DNA of 64,000 bases from Zygnema cylindricum (Eukaryota > Streptophyta > Zygnematophyceae > Zygnematales > Zygnemataceae): assembly GCA_037447655.1 (NCBI GenBank), contig JBBHKE010003441.1:1-64000 (forward strand). Direction: 5' to 3'. Below the pieces are notes generated by a model. It searched no databases. It was not told where the DNA came from and saw nothing but the letters and a program-made list of their open reading frames with translations. Below, piece after piece: positions 35,001 through 43,631 of this stretch; the stretch's first letter is position 1; each line of letters starts with the position of its first letter. A program made the translations under genes and the position numbers.

Positions 35001-35692
35001 TGGGATATCGCATGTCGGTTCAGGCTAGTCTGGCTAATTTCAGCCCGTATTATGTTTTATTTGGGCGACAACCGTTGCTCGGTCGCAATATTCAGAAGGC
35101 CGCAAGCTTCCCACTTCCGCTGATGTCTGACACTATTTTTTTGGAAGAACTCACTCGTCGTGCTTTGCTTTTTGCCCGTGAAATGCCCATGGCTTTTGAT
35201 AACTTGCAGATTGCCCAGCATCGGGACACACTTCGGTTTGCCACCACTCGCAGCGGCAGTTACAGGCCGCAACAGAAGCCCTATCGGGTGGGAGATTATG
35301 TTTATCTTCGCAGGCAATCTTTTGACACTTTGGACACGGATGTTTCTGCACACATCCTACGAATAATCGAGGTGGATCCGAACGGGATGTTGGGATTACA
35401 AGGAGCGGACACGCGGACTTTTCGAGAGCACTCCAAGAATTGTGCTCCATGTTACTTACCAGATTTGTCGCAGGATATGGATCCTATGCGGATGCCGATT
35501 ACGGAGGCGACGGCATGTACCTTTTGTCATCGATCGGACGGGGAAACTACCATGTTACTTTGTGATCATTGCAATCAGGGGTTTCACATGGAGTGTTTGG
35601 TGCCACCTTTATTGGCAGTTCCGGACGGTCACTGGTTTTGCCACGGATGTCGCGAGCTACCGGTCGTGTTGGCCAGCTCCTCTGCCGGCTAA
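32093..35692 (+). CDS. gypsy ORF2: RT, RNase H, integrase, PHD finger
   Basis: 1199 codons without a break. The first about 230 residues are unrecognised. Reverse transcriptase spans about 260-440, with YFSILDLRQGFNQI and the catalytic YIDD (402-405). RNase H follows (LQTDFGKPGIAAIL, LTDHQPLHWL; about 530-640). The integrase zinc finger is at about 780-825 (HTELGHYGTKRTL, CATC). The integrase core has D844 (SVDLAGP), D904 (TDQGTEF) and E939 (GLAERAVQ). A C-terminal PHD finger (about 1142-1188) shows the Cys4-His-Cys3 series: CTFC, LLCDHC, FHMEC, WFCHGC. The frame is -1 relative to ORF1 and overlaps it by about 22 bases, so ORF2 may be made by frameshift or by its own start; ATG 32093 is 45 bases past the ORF1 stop. 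The element is potentially active apart from the gag indel. Confidence 0.88.
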   Translation: MLRNIHTGELEEPTSTEREHLMHFIPGTTAAPGLTERQRCTLLGRVMDPQSLSFVLGLGFAAGRHSQAHPSQPAGGGNASLRKSFRPTLQGTTFQFFLFPSPIPPVPEISVYDFLNPSHMSWSIPAYTAVQSTSPMHIPPTPHWSAAFPTRSWNHSVNCLKQTPVAYELGQTLIADEQLAFAQAMEAMTTENPDAPKWKFGTNLTKAEQELLNDVVLRNIDAFAFSMNDLGRHTAYKMSIDLEDDRPIFKPKHRLSETEWEMVDKRCAELEEAGLIYRSDSTFAAPTVMPRKKDSEGNFTERRMCGDYRELNARTVQDRHPMPLAEEIFDHVGGANYFSILDLRQGFNQIEIEEKDRHKTAFWGSDGRWEWAVMPFGLKNAPAVFQKVMDSVLGGCKFARCYIDDLIIASATIEEHAAHIEWVLTELKKVGLKCHPAKCTFGAEGVPYLGHFISAEGITPLEAKVEAISKLPAPTDLTSLRAFLGLANYYRRFVSNFSTIASPLNDLLKKEVAFIWGPDQIFAFQKLKTALSSAPILRPPNHKLPFCLQTDFGKPGIAAILTQRELSGEEYVVAYASRSNNRAESNYSSYEGECLAAVWGVVHFRHYLYGKPFTLLTDHQPLHWLMTNDKLSGKLARWALILQEYDVEIIHRPGLLSLNADGISRNPLPRTTDNGVRQDFDDDDVPVMSMGSYLTYCLASIPNPRPATDPWRDGPLILFLSSQTFRSGTTSDEEDRVKKRAKSYLWLGGSLVRLLADGSHRHVPRPTERLSLIGQIHTELGHYGTKRTLSLVQARYWWSGMQADVAAILHKCATCDRLRTSFSNRQTTLQPLPIRGLFYRWSVDLAGPFSISRRGKQYIMIMIENFSKWVEVVALPHKTAKLTTTAFKEHVLMRYGAPAEVLTDQGTEFRGEFQEMLDEALIDHRRTSRDHPQADGLAERAVQTFKRALRKHCLEKHISVWDESLGYITMGYRMSVQASLANFSPYYVLFGRQPLLGRNIQKAASFPLPLMSDTIFLEELTRRALLFAREMPMAFDNLQIAQHRDTLRFATTRSGSYRPQQKPYRVGDYVYLRRQSFDTLDTDVSAHILRIIEVDPNGMLGLQGADTRTFREHSKNCAPCYLPDLSQDMDPMRMPITEATACTFCHRSDGETTMLLCDHCNQGFHMECLVPPLLAVPDGHWFCHGCRELPVVLASSSAG

Positions 35693-35709
35693 AGAGCTGG
35701 GGGGGGGAA
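35690..35709 (+). other. Polypurine tract of gypsy element
   Basis: AAAGAGCT followed by nine G and AA, directly after the ORF2 stop. This is where plus-strand DNA synthesis would start and where a 3' LTR should begin. The following sequence (AATAAACCGACC..) has no visible match to 26.4-28.0 kb, so the 3' LTR appears to be absent or replaced. Confidence 0.55.
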
Positions 35710-35977
35710 TAAACCGACCTAACCATAACCAGCTAAGTCGTTGACCTTTCTTTTTCTTCCACCTTGCCTGTTGTTGTATTTACCCATTTTTACTTTTATG
35801 ATTTATTTCATTTCCGATATCTCGCTATCATTTGAGTTTAAGTTGAGCACAGCTGATGATATTGCATGCACCTTCATGTTATTGGACACATGCACGACAG
35901 CAATTTGGTATGATTTTAGCCAACGTGTCAAAATCTAAGTACGAATCAAACTTAATAAGTGTATTTTTCGTTAACGA

Positions 35978-36042
35978 GTTAATGGTTAAGGCGTCTGACT
36001 TTACGTAGCCCGTAGGTCTCAGGTTCAAATCTGTTCTAGGGC
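35978..36042 (+). other. tRNA-like sequence (possible SINE head or tRNA relic)
   Basis: TTAATGGTTAAGGCG resembles a tRNA A box and GGTTCAAATCT resembles a B box, about 40 bp apart. The T stem and anticodon stem do not pair well, so a functional tRNA is unlikely. The rest of 35710-36110 holds no gene. Confidence 0.4.
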
Positions 36043-36112
36043 ATCATTTTGATAAAATACCCTCTACTTAGTTTGCCACTTCTGAATGCGCTGGCAGCCA
36101 TGGCGTGTCTTT

Positions 36113-36155
36113 GATTCTCTCTCTCTCTCTCTCTCTCACACTCTCTCTCTCTCTC

Positions 36156-36198
<43 letters not shown>

Positions 36199-37196
36199 AG
36201 TGTAAGTGAAATAGAGAAGTGAACTATTAATTACCTCTTTTCAAGAAAACCTAGAAAATATTGTAAGAACCTTTAATTTCTACATCTTCTTCTCCTTCTT
36301 CTTCTCCCTCGTCTTCTCTTTCTAACTCTCTGTCTTCCTCTCTACGTCTCTCTCCTTCACTCCTCTCTTTTCTTCTACTTTTTCCTTCTCCTTCCTCTTC
36401 TCCTTCTCCTTATCTTTCTTCTCCTTCTTCTTACCCTTTTGCTTCCTTCCCCTTCATCTTCGTCTTCTTCTTTTCCCCTCCTCCTTCGTTCTTCACCATT
36501 TTTTTTGTCTTCACCTCCTTACTTCTTCTCCTTCTTCGTCTTCTCTTTCTTCCTCTTCCTTCTCCTTGTTTTTTCTTCTCCTTCTTTCTTCTCCTTCCTT
36601 CTTCATCTTCTTCCTTCTTCTTCTTCCTCATTATTTTTCCTCAATGTTCTTTTTCTTCCTTCGTCTTCTTTTTTCTCTTTCTTCATTGGTCTTCCTTCTT
36701 ACTCTTCTCTTTCTTCTTCTTTTTTTTCTTTTTCTCTTTCTCCGTCTTCTTTTTAACTTTCTCCTTTTCTGTCTTTCTCTTCTCCCTCTCTTTCTTCTTG
36801 TTATATCCTTTCTTCTTCGCTTTCTTCTTCTTCTCCTTCTCCTTCTTTTTCTCCATCTTTGTCTCCTTCTCTTTCTCCTTCTCTTTCTTCTTCTTATCTT
36901 TCTTCTTCTTCGCTTTCTTGTTTTTCTTCTTTTTTTTATTTCTTCTTTTTCTCCTTCTCCTTCATCCTCCTTCTCCTCCTCCTTCATCCTTCTCCTCCAT
37001 CTTCTTCTCCTTTTTCCATCTTCGTCTTCTTTCTTTTTTCCTTCTTCTTCTTCCTCTCTTACTTCTTTCTCTTTCTTCTTCCGCTTCCTCCTTTCTTCTT
37101 CCGCTTCCGTCTTCTCCTTCTCCTTCTCCTCCTCCTCCCCCCCTCTTCCTCCCTCTCTCCCTCCCGTTCCCCCTCCCCCTCCCCCTCCCCCTCTGC
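36113..37196. repeat. Microsatellite and 900-bp polypyrimidine tract
   Basis: 36113-36196 is (CT)n. 36270-37196 is almost purely C and T on the plus strand (CTTCTTCTCC-type runs, then CCCCCT repeats). Long open frames on both strands here encode only Ser/Leu/Phe or Lys/Arg/Glu runs and are composition artefacts. Confidence 0.9.
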
Positions 37197-37399
37197 AATT
37201 GTGTGTCCTCCATTGGACTACAGAATACAGGAAGCCTCTAGATATTTATTAGCTAACCCACTTTCAATGGCAACCACTGCTACCCAAGCAGATAAGCAGC
37301 AAATCTGACTGCATTGTTGTGCGGCCTTGACTCCCTTGAGTGCGTAGGAAGAAAAATCTCTGAAAACGCCCAACCAGGCGATAAGTTATGAGGCCGTAA

Positions 37400-38275
37400 A
37401 AAATGTCAATTTGTACAAACTCTCAAAGAGAGAGGTGACTGCCTACCAAAATTTTTGAAGTCCTGATTCCCTCAAATAACTCCTATCTACTGAATTACGG
37501 ACCAATCACAATACTGTACCGTACCAAAAAGTACTACTGCTGGTGTACCTTTTGTACGGCCTATGTACGACAAGGCTATTAAGCGGACGCGTGTCCACTT
37601 TTCACTCGTCCGTACGTTCCTCAGAATTCCCGCGACCGAATTTTATCTTTCCACGTGGTGCCAGGTCATGCCATGTTACTAAACGCCAAAGTGACCATTC
37701 CCGGATCCCGACGATGATTTGCGCCATCGGATATGAACCAAAACGCAATCTCAGCCGTCATAAATACTTGTGTCATATTTGTTTCGCTGACGAAACAAAA
37801 TGCGTGGTATCCGTTTCAAAATAGTATCGTACTTCGTACTTTTACAAAACTGTATCTATGCATGGTGTATACAATTTCAGTTAAATGAATTCGTTCACTC
37901 CTAAATAAATATATATCTATCATACCCTATAGCGTTTAGCATTGGTCCTAGTCTAATAGGATAAAGCTGACAGTTACCGGCTACCTTGACGGGCGGCAGG
38001 TACCGGGATCAAGTCCTGGGTCCGTTAGGTATCTTTTTAGTAACCTGCTAAAATAACAGCCTGGAAAACTAAGGTTTTTAGTAACCTGCTAAAATAACTG
38101 CCTGGAAAACTAAGGCAGCCATGGTTCAACCACCCTTGGTTCAACCACCCTCTCTATCCTTCAGTGACTACAACAAGTATGGGGGCTAGAGAGAGGAGGT
38201 GGAGGCAGGCTGTCCGTACTTTTCTTATCCTTTTATACCAACATATTTATGCCTAGAAAATACTTTAGAAATCTA
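37400..38275 (+). repeat. Interspersed repeat, plus copy of an inverted pair
   Basis: Aligns in order with the reverse complement of 42385-43200: shared blocks at TTGTACAAACTCTC..GAGAG, ACCAATCA, TTGTACGGCC, TTTGTTTCGC..CGAAACAAA, AACTGTATC.ATGCA, TGGGTCCGT and CCTAGAAAATAC. It has a TATA-like CATAAATAC near 37760 and tRNA-like boxes around 37945-38030. No coding capacity. Possibly a solo LTR or non-autonomous element; its class is not established. Confidence 0.65.
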
Positions 38276-38284
38276 TTAAATTTC

Positions 38285-38935
38285 AACACCCTCCCTCTCC
38301 CCTCCTCCTCCTCCTCCTCTTACTTCTCCTCCTCTTAATTCTCTTTCCTTCTCAACCTCAACCTTAATCTCAATCTTAACCATAATATTAACTTCAATCT
38401 CAATGTCAATCTTAATTTTAATACATTTATCAATCTTAATCTCAATCTCAATCTTAAGTTTAATACATTTATCAATCTTAATCTCAATCTAAATCTTAAT
38501 TTTAACACATTTATCAATCTTAATCTCAATTTCAATCTTAATTTTAGTGCATTTATCAGTCTTAATCTCAATCTCAATCTTAATTTTAATACATTTATCA
38601 ATCTTAATCTCAGTCTCAATCTTAATTTTAATACATTTATCAATCTTAATCTCAATCTCAATCTCTTTTTCAAAGTCAATCTCAATCTTAATCTGAACCT
38701 CAATTTTAATTTCAACCAAAAACTCAATCACAATCTTAATCACAATCTTAATCTCAATCTTATCTTCAATCCCAATTTTAATTTCAGCCTCTAATTTTAT
38801 CTCAACCTCTCGTCCCCCACCCGTCCTCTCATTTCTCTCACCCTCCTTACCTCCCTCCTTCTCTCATTCTCACTCTATCCCCCCCTTTTGCCATCTCTCC
38901 ACCCTCCACCTCTCTCTCCCCCTCCCCCTCGCTAA
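38285..38935. repeat. CAATCT/TTAATC satellite
   Basis: Tandem degenerate repeats of a roughly 42-bp unit made of CAATCTTAATCTCAAT and TTTAATACATTTATCAATC blocks (about 38340-38780), followed by C/T-rich DNA. Open frames on the minus strand (Leu/Arg or Ile/Lys repeats) are artefacts of the repeat. Confidence 0.85.
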
Positions 38936-39001
38936 ATATTCGTTGGAGAAAACCTAACCATTTAATTGAACGAAATTTCAAGTTCATACGAGTATAAGAA
39001 A

Positions 39002-40172
39002 ATGAATTCTACAAATTCGGTTAGTTGGGATAGTAAACACGAAGGGGAAAGCTCCAAATCCACTCTATATTCTGTGGGGAATGAAGATTTTGACGTTTGT
39101 CATATCTGCTTGGTGGAGGTCATCCCATGGACAATTTTGAAGGGAAAGACAAGATCAGATCCCACGGAAAATCATAAGGAAACAACTACTTTATGGTAAC
39201 AATTCACGAAGCCATAAATTAGATTTTTTAAATACCATTGTTTTAAAGTAACAATTCTCAACCCAATCACTTCTCTTTTTTCTCTCTGCGAAAGAAATTT
39301 TAAAATATATGCCCCTAAGTGTTTATGTTACCTCTTTCTCTCTTTCTTTTTCAATGTTTCTCTCTCTCTTTATATCTCTTCTGTTTCTCTCTCTATTTTC
39401 TCTCTCTCTTCTCCTTCTCTCTCTCCTCTCTCGCTCTTCTCTTTTCTTGTTAGTAATTTCTTATCTCTTGAACTTTATTTCTCTGCTCTTTGTTCTTATC
39501 TCTCCCCTTCTCGTTTTCCTCTCCTTGCATCTTTCTCTTACTTCGATTTTCTCTATTTTCTCTCTCATTCTCTTACATTTCACTTTCCTTTTTACCTCTC
39601 TCCTTCAATCTCTTACCTCTCTCCTCTCCCTCCTTATCTTTTCTCTCTCTTTTTCTCTCCTCTCCCCTTCTCTCTCTTTCTCTCTTTACAGGTTGCGGCC
39701 ATCAGTTCCACTTCACTTGTTTACCTCTCTCCTCTCCCTCCTTATCTTTCCTCTCTCTTTTTCTCTCCTCTCCCTTTCTCTCTCTTTCTCTCTTTACAGG
39801 TTGCAGCCATCAGTTCCACTTCGCGTGTTTACCTCTCTCCTCTCCCTCCATATCTTCCTTCTCTCATTTTCTCTCCTCTCCCCTTTTTTCTCTTTCTCTC
39901 TTTATAGTTGCGGCCATCAGTTCCACTTTGCCTGTCTACTTCCTTGTATCTTTGGGACCCCTTTCGAAACCGTCGACTCTGTCTCCATCAAACAAAGGTG
40001 TCATATTTGTTGGACCGAATTATCCACGTCTTTAAAAAATACCCTTTTAAAATTTCAACAAGATACTCTTGTCGAATTGCGCACACAAGATATGAATCTC
40101 TTCGATCACTTTCAGTCTTTAAATCAGTTGTTTGTTATGCAAGACAGGCGAAGGACCCCAGAACCGTCGTGA
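39002..40172 (+). CDS. Small RING-H2 finger protein (two exons)
   Basis: Proposed exons are 39002-39195 and 39908-40172, with GT donor at 39196 and AG acceptor at 39906-39907, giving 152 residues. Exon 1 (64 codons plus 2 bases) is Ser/Glu-rich and ends with VCHICLVEV, the first zinc-ligand pair. Exon 2 supplies CGHQFHFAC (Cys-x-His-x2-His-x2-Cys) and, after 21 residues, CHICW, completing a RING-H2 ligand set. The tail (ELSTSLKNTLLKF..) is hydrophilic. RING-H2 proteins usually act as ubiquitin E3 ligases that recruit E2 enzymes; that role here is inferred from the family. The intron is C/T-rich and contains two extra copies of the acceptor plus CGHQFHF segment (39692, 39800). Only the third acceptor keeps the ligand frame. 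The start is the first ATG after an in-frame TTG; expression is unproven. Confidence 0.6.
39592..39930 (+). repeat. Triplicated splice-acceptor/exon-start unit
   Basis: A 108-bp unit occurs three times: a pyrimidine tract, CAG or TAG, then TTGCGGCCATCAGTTCCACT. The units are inside the RING-H2 intron, with exon-like starts at 39692, 39800 and 39908. The first two have an extra G after AG (CAG-GTTGC); the third reads TATAG-TTGC, a one-base difference that sets the reading frame. Confidence 0.85.
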
Positions 40173-40256
40173 TTTTGCAGTCCTCTCATATGGAGGGAGG
40201 AGGGAGTTGAACCGTCGTGATTTTGCAGTCCTCTCATATGGAGGGAGGAGGGAGTT
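40161..40256 (+). repeat. 48-bp direct duplication
   Basis: GAACCGTCGTGATTTTGCAG..GGGAGTT is repeated once, starting at the stop codon of the RING-H2 gene. The duplication therefore includes the last codons and the start of the 3' untranslated region. Confidence 0.9.
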
Positions 40257-41275
40257 TTATTGACAGAAGTGGGGGAGAGGAGAGTGAGTGGGAGGAATGT
40301 GCCATCCATTTTTCATATTTTTTCACTTTTTTTTCAACCTTTTTCAACATTGTTCAACTTTCTTTAACTTTTTTCAACTTTTTTCAATATTATTCAATTT
40401 TTTCCAACTCTTTTCAATTTTTTAGAACTTTTTTTACTACTTTTCAACATTCGCAACGTTTTTTTTAACATTTCACAAAAAATCCAGCTTTTTTTAACCT
40501 TCCATTTCCATTTTCCTTCCATTCCATTCCATTCCATTCCATTCTCTTCCCCCCTCCTTCCTTCCCTTTCTCCCTTCCGTTCCCTTTCCATTCCCTTCCA
40601 TCCTTCCTTCCTCCATTCCTCTATTTTCCATTCCATTTTTCCACTCCGATCGCGAACACCGCCTGCAGCTTTTGGGTTTTTGTCTTTTCTCGATTTCGGC
40701 ATTCAACGTTTTTTAAATCGTTTTCTTTTCAACGTTTTTCAACTTTTCCTTTTTAACATTTACCTATCCGCACATTTTCAGTTTTCCTACACGTTGCCCC
40801 TCCGGCATTTTCACGGCATTCATTTCCTTCACTATCTCTTCACTTTCTCTACATTTTTGACATCTTCGTCATTTTTTCATATTTTTTGACATATTCGACA
40901 TTTTCGACATTTTTTGGACATTATTGCCATTTTCGATATTTTTTGACATTTTTTGATATTTTTTAACATTTTTCGTAATTTCTCGACTTTTTCTGACATC
41001 TTCAACATTTTTCGACATTTTTTGCCATTTTCGACATTTTTCAACATTTTTGGACATTGTTATCATTTTCGACATTTTTCAACATTTTTTGACATTTTTC
41101 GACATTTATCGACATTGTTCGACATTTTTGTACATTTTTCAACTTTTTTGGCATTTTTCAAGTTTTTGATAATTTTCAACATTTTTTCGACTGATTTCAT
41201 CGTTTTTCACATTTTTCAACTTTTTTTCAACTTTTTTTCAAATTTTGATCTTCAGTGGATGAGTGAATGAGTTTC
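40257..41275. repeat. T-rich degenerate repeats
   Basis: 40300-40500 is made of TTTTTCAACTTTT-like units, 40500-40640 of CCATTCCATTCC and CCTTCC units, and 40860-41240 of TTTTTCGACATTTT-like units of about 11-12 bp. No gene seen. Confidence 0.8.
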
Positions 41276-41287
41276 ATTTGTATTCAT

Positions 41288-41651
41288 TAGTGTTGGGTAT
41301 CGAGGACCTTTTGCCGATATTCGATATATATCGAATTTCAGGTACCCGATAATCGATATATCGCATTGATATATCAAAAACTAAATTATCGCGATATATC
41401 GCTGATACATTGCCGATATATCGAGGCATAAAAAACAAAAAAAAAATCATTTTTACCGTGCTCGTTGAGAGGGGGTGAAAACATTTACAATTTTCCGTAC
41501 TATGACTGTACGGACAACCATTTTTTGCGATATATATCGCGATAATTTATGTTGGTCCCGGTACGATATATCGAGGAATCTGCTCGATCGATATTCGATA
41601 TATCGAATATCGAAATTTTCGCGATATGAATTTACCCAATACCCAACACTA
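41288..41651. mobile_element. hAT-type MITE, ATATCG-rich (copy 1)
   Basis: 364 bp, from TAGTGTTGGGTATCG to its inverted match ending ACCCAACACTA, flanked by the perfect 8-bp duplication GTATTCAT (41280-41287 and 41652-41659). The 8-bp duplication and TAGTGTTGGG ends fit hAT elements. The interior is packed with palindromic CGATATATCG motifs. No coding capacity. Confidence 0.9.
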
Positions 41652-41659
41652 GTATTCAT

Positions 41660-42384
41660 GCCTTGGACCTATTGTTCAATTTTTTTTTTCATAAACATAC
41701 CATAATTCTTGTTGTTTATCCCATTATTTCTCAAATTCTTTAAATTTAGCTATTAAAATTAGAAAAGTTGGGTTTCACCAAATTCAACAAAAAGAAACAA
41801 AAATCTTTCAGACGAAATTTTCACGGACTCTAATAATAATATTATTGGATTCGCATAGTTGTGATCATTCTTTTCTTTTTCTTCGACCATTTTTTTTCTT
41901 GGGCACTATTTCAATCGAAATCATTCCATTAAATAAAATTACAATCATCATCGTCGTCATTTTATCCATGCCTCTTTTGTCCTTTTCTTAGCAATTTCTT
42001 TCAAGTTAGTATTTATTGTTGATTTTGTATATTTCACGATTAGTTTACATTCATTGATAAAATGAGAACGTCGATCTCCTCTTTTTAATTTCCGACAAAA
42101 GAATAAATTACTCAAAAACACTCCATACCGAATTTGAATTGAAAAAGAGTCTCACTTTTCCGTCTCCACTTTTGTATATGGTAGTACCCCTACAAAAAGT
42201 ACATATCGATTCTCGTGAGAACCCATTCGATATGCAACACTAAAAAAAAAACCCACAAAATCCTTGTATTATTAACGTTGTAAAGCGGCAAGAAAGTGTT
42301 TTACTTTCACTAGTGACGAGAAAATCCTAAGACGCTTACGTGGTTGTTTAGCATTAATGAGAGGACATGTACTGTTGATATTTG
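41660..42384. other. Intergenic, nothing recognised
   Basis: AT-rich sequence without a credible coding region, RNA gene or recognisable repeat. Confidence 0.5.
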
Positions 42385-43200
42385 AGTATTTTCTAGGTCT
42401 GTATTATGATAGGAAAAAGGTAGAGGGCAGTCTGTCTCTAACTCCCTTCTCCAAGCCCCCACACTTGTTGTAGTCACTAAAGGCTGGGTAGGGAGATAGA
42501 GCCATGGCTGCCTAAAGCTTTATAGAGGGACAGGTAGCACAAAACAGATAGGTTTACTAAAAGTATTGACGGACCCAAGAATTGATCCTGCTACATATCG
42601 CCTGTCAGCGTAGCCGTTAGCTCTGACGGTTAGGTCTAGGACCAGTGTTAAGGTATGTGAGGTTTGATAAATATATAAATAGTTACACGTAGACTAATTC
42701 GTTTAACGAGGAATAATTGCGCAGTGCATGGATACAGTTTTAGATAGTACGGAGTACGATTTCAATGTATTTTTCTGAAACGGATATCGCGCCTTTGTTT
42801 CGACCGCGAAACAAATATTGCGCGTCTAATTTCAACGGCTAGATTTATAGCCGGTTTTGATCGGACGGCCACGATAGGCGCCGCGATCACGGAAGAGGTA
42901 TTTTTGGCGTTTTACGGTCATCGCCACGTCAGGTGACGCGTGGCGTGATGACATTGGATTTCGGCAACTCCGGAGATTACGGGATCAAATCCCGATTTGA
43001 CACGTGTCGACATTTTGGCCATGTTGTACGATGGCCGTACAGAAAGTACATCGACACCTGTACTTTTCTGTACAACATAGTTATTTGATTGGTGCCGTAC
43101 GTCAATAGATAGAGTTTTAGAGAGGGAATATGACTTAGAAAATTTAGTAGGTAGCAGCCTCTCTCCGAGAGAGCTCCTGTACAAAAGGTCATCTTTGACC
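42385..43200 (-). repeat. Interspersed repeat, minus copy of an inverted pair
   Basis: Reverse-complement partner of 37400-38275. It carries a TATA-like CTATAAATC near 42850 (minus strand) and the same tRNA-like boxes near 42580-42650. Divergence between the two copies is considerable, so they are old or from different subfamilies. Confidence 0.65.
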
Positions 43201-43338
43201 ATTCATAACTATCAATTTACTTGACCATTTTCAGTGATTCTTTTTGTTGCGGACTCAGTGGAGGTCATCTTTGACCATTCATAACTATCAATTTACTTGA
43301 CCATTTTCAGTGATTCTTTTTGCTGCAGACTCAAAGGA
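43187..43338 (+). repeat. 76-bp direct duplication
   Basis: GGTCATCTTTGACCATTCAT.. at 43187-43262 is repeated at 43263-43338 with few changes. Confidence 0.9.
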
Positions 43339-43631
43339 GTCCAGGTTACACAAGGGTGTAGTCGGTCACGGGTTTTTGCTTGCCAGGGTGGCTGCATTTC
43401 GAAGGGAAAGTCAAAGTGGGTGAATGTGTCCAAAACTCATATTCTAACTTTGCATTATGTGGTGGAACTGAGCACACAGAAAGTCTTATTTCACAGGGGT
43501 GAAGCTATAATGGGTTAGTGATTGTCAAGGGGTCAGTCATTTGGGTTTATATCAACTTGGAGTCGGCACTATCTAGATAAGTTTCTTTTGGATCTGCGAT
43601 TTCTGTGGGCAAAAGAGCACACAAAGTATCA

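Noticed and set aside
36439-37308. Long open frames of 100-228 codons on both strands
   Set aside because: They lie in the polypyrimidine tract and encode only Ser/Phe/Leu or Lys/Arg/Glu runs. Composition alone explains the lack of stops.
38335-38743. Repetitive Leu/Arg and Ile/Lys proteins on the minus strand
   Set aside because: They are translations of the CAATCT satellite, present in several frames with the same period.
39309-39905. Continuous protein through the C/T-rich intron before the RING segment
   Set aside because: The stretch is Ser/Leu/Phe from CTCTCT composition, and splice sites with the right phase remove it. Intron retention cannot be fully excluded.
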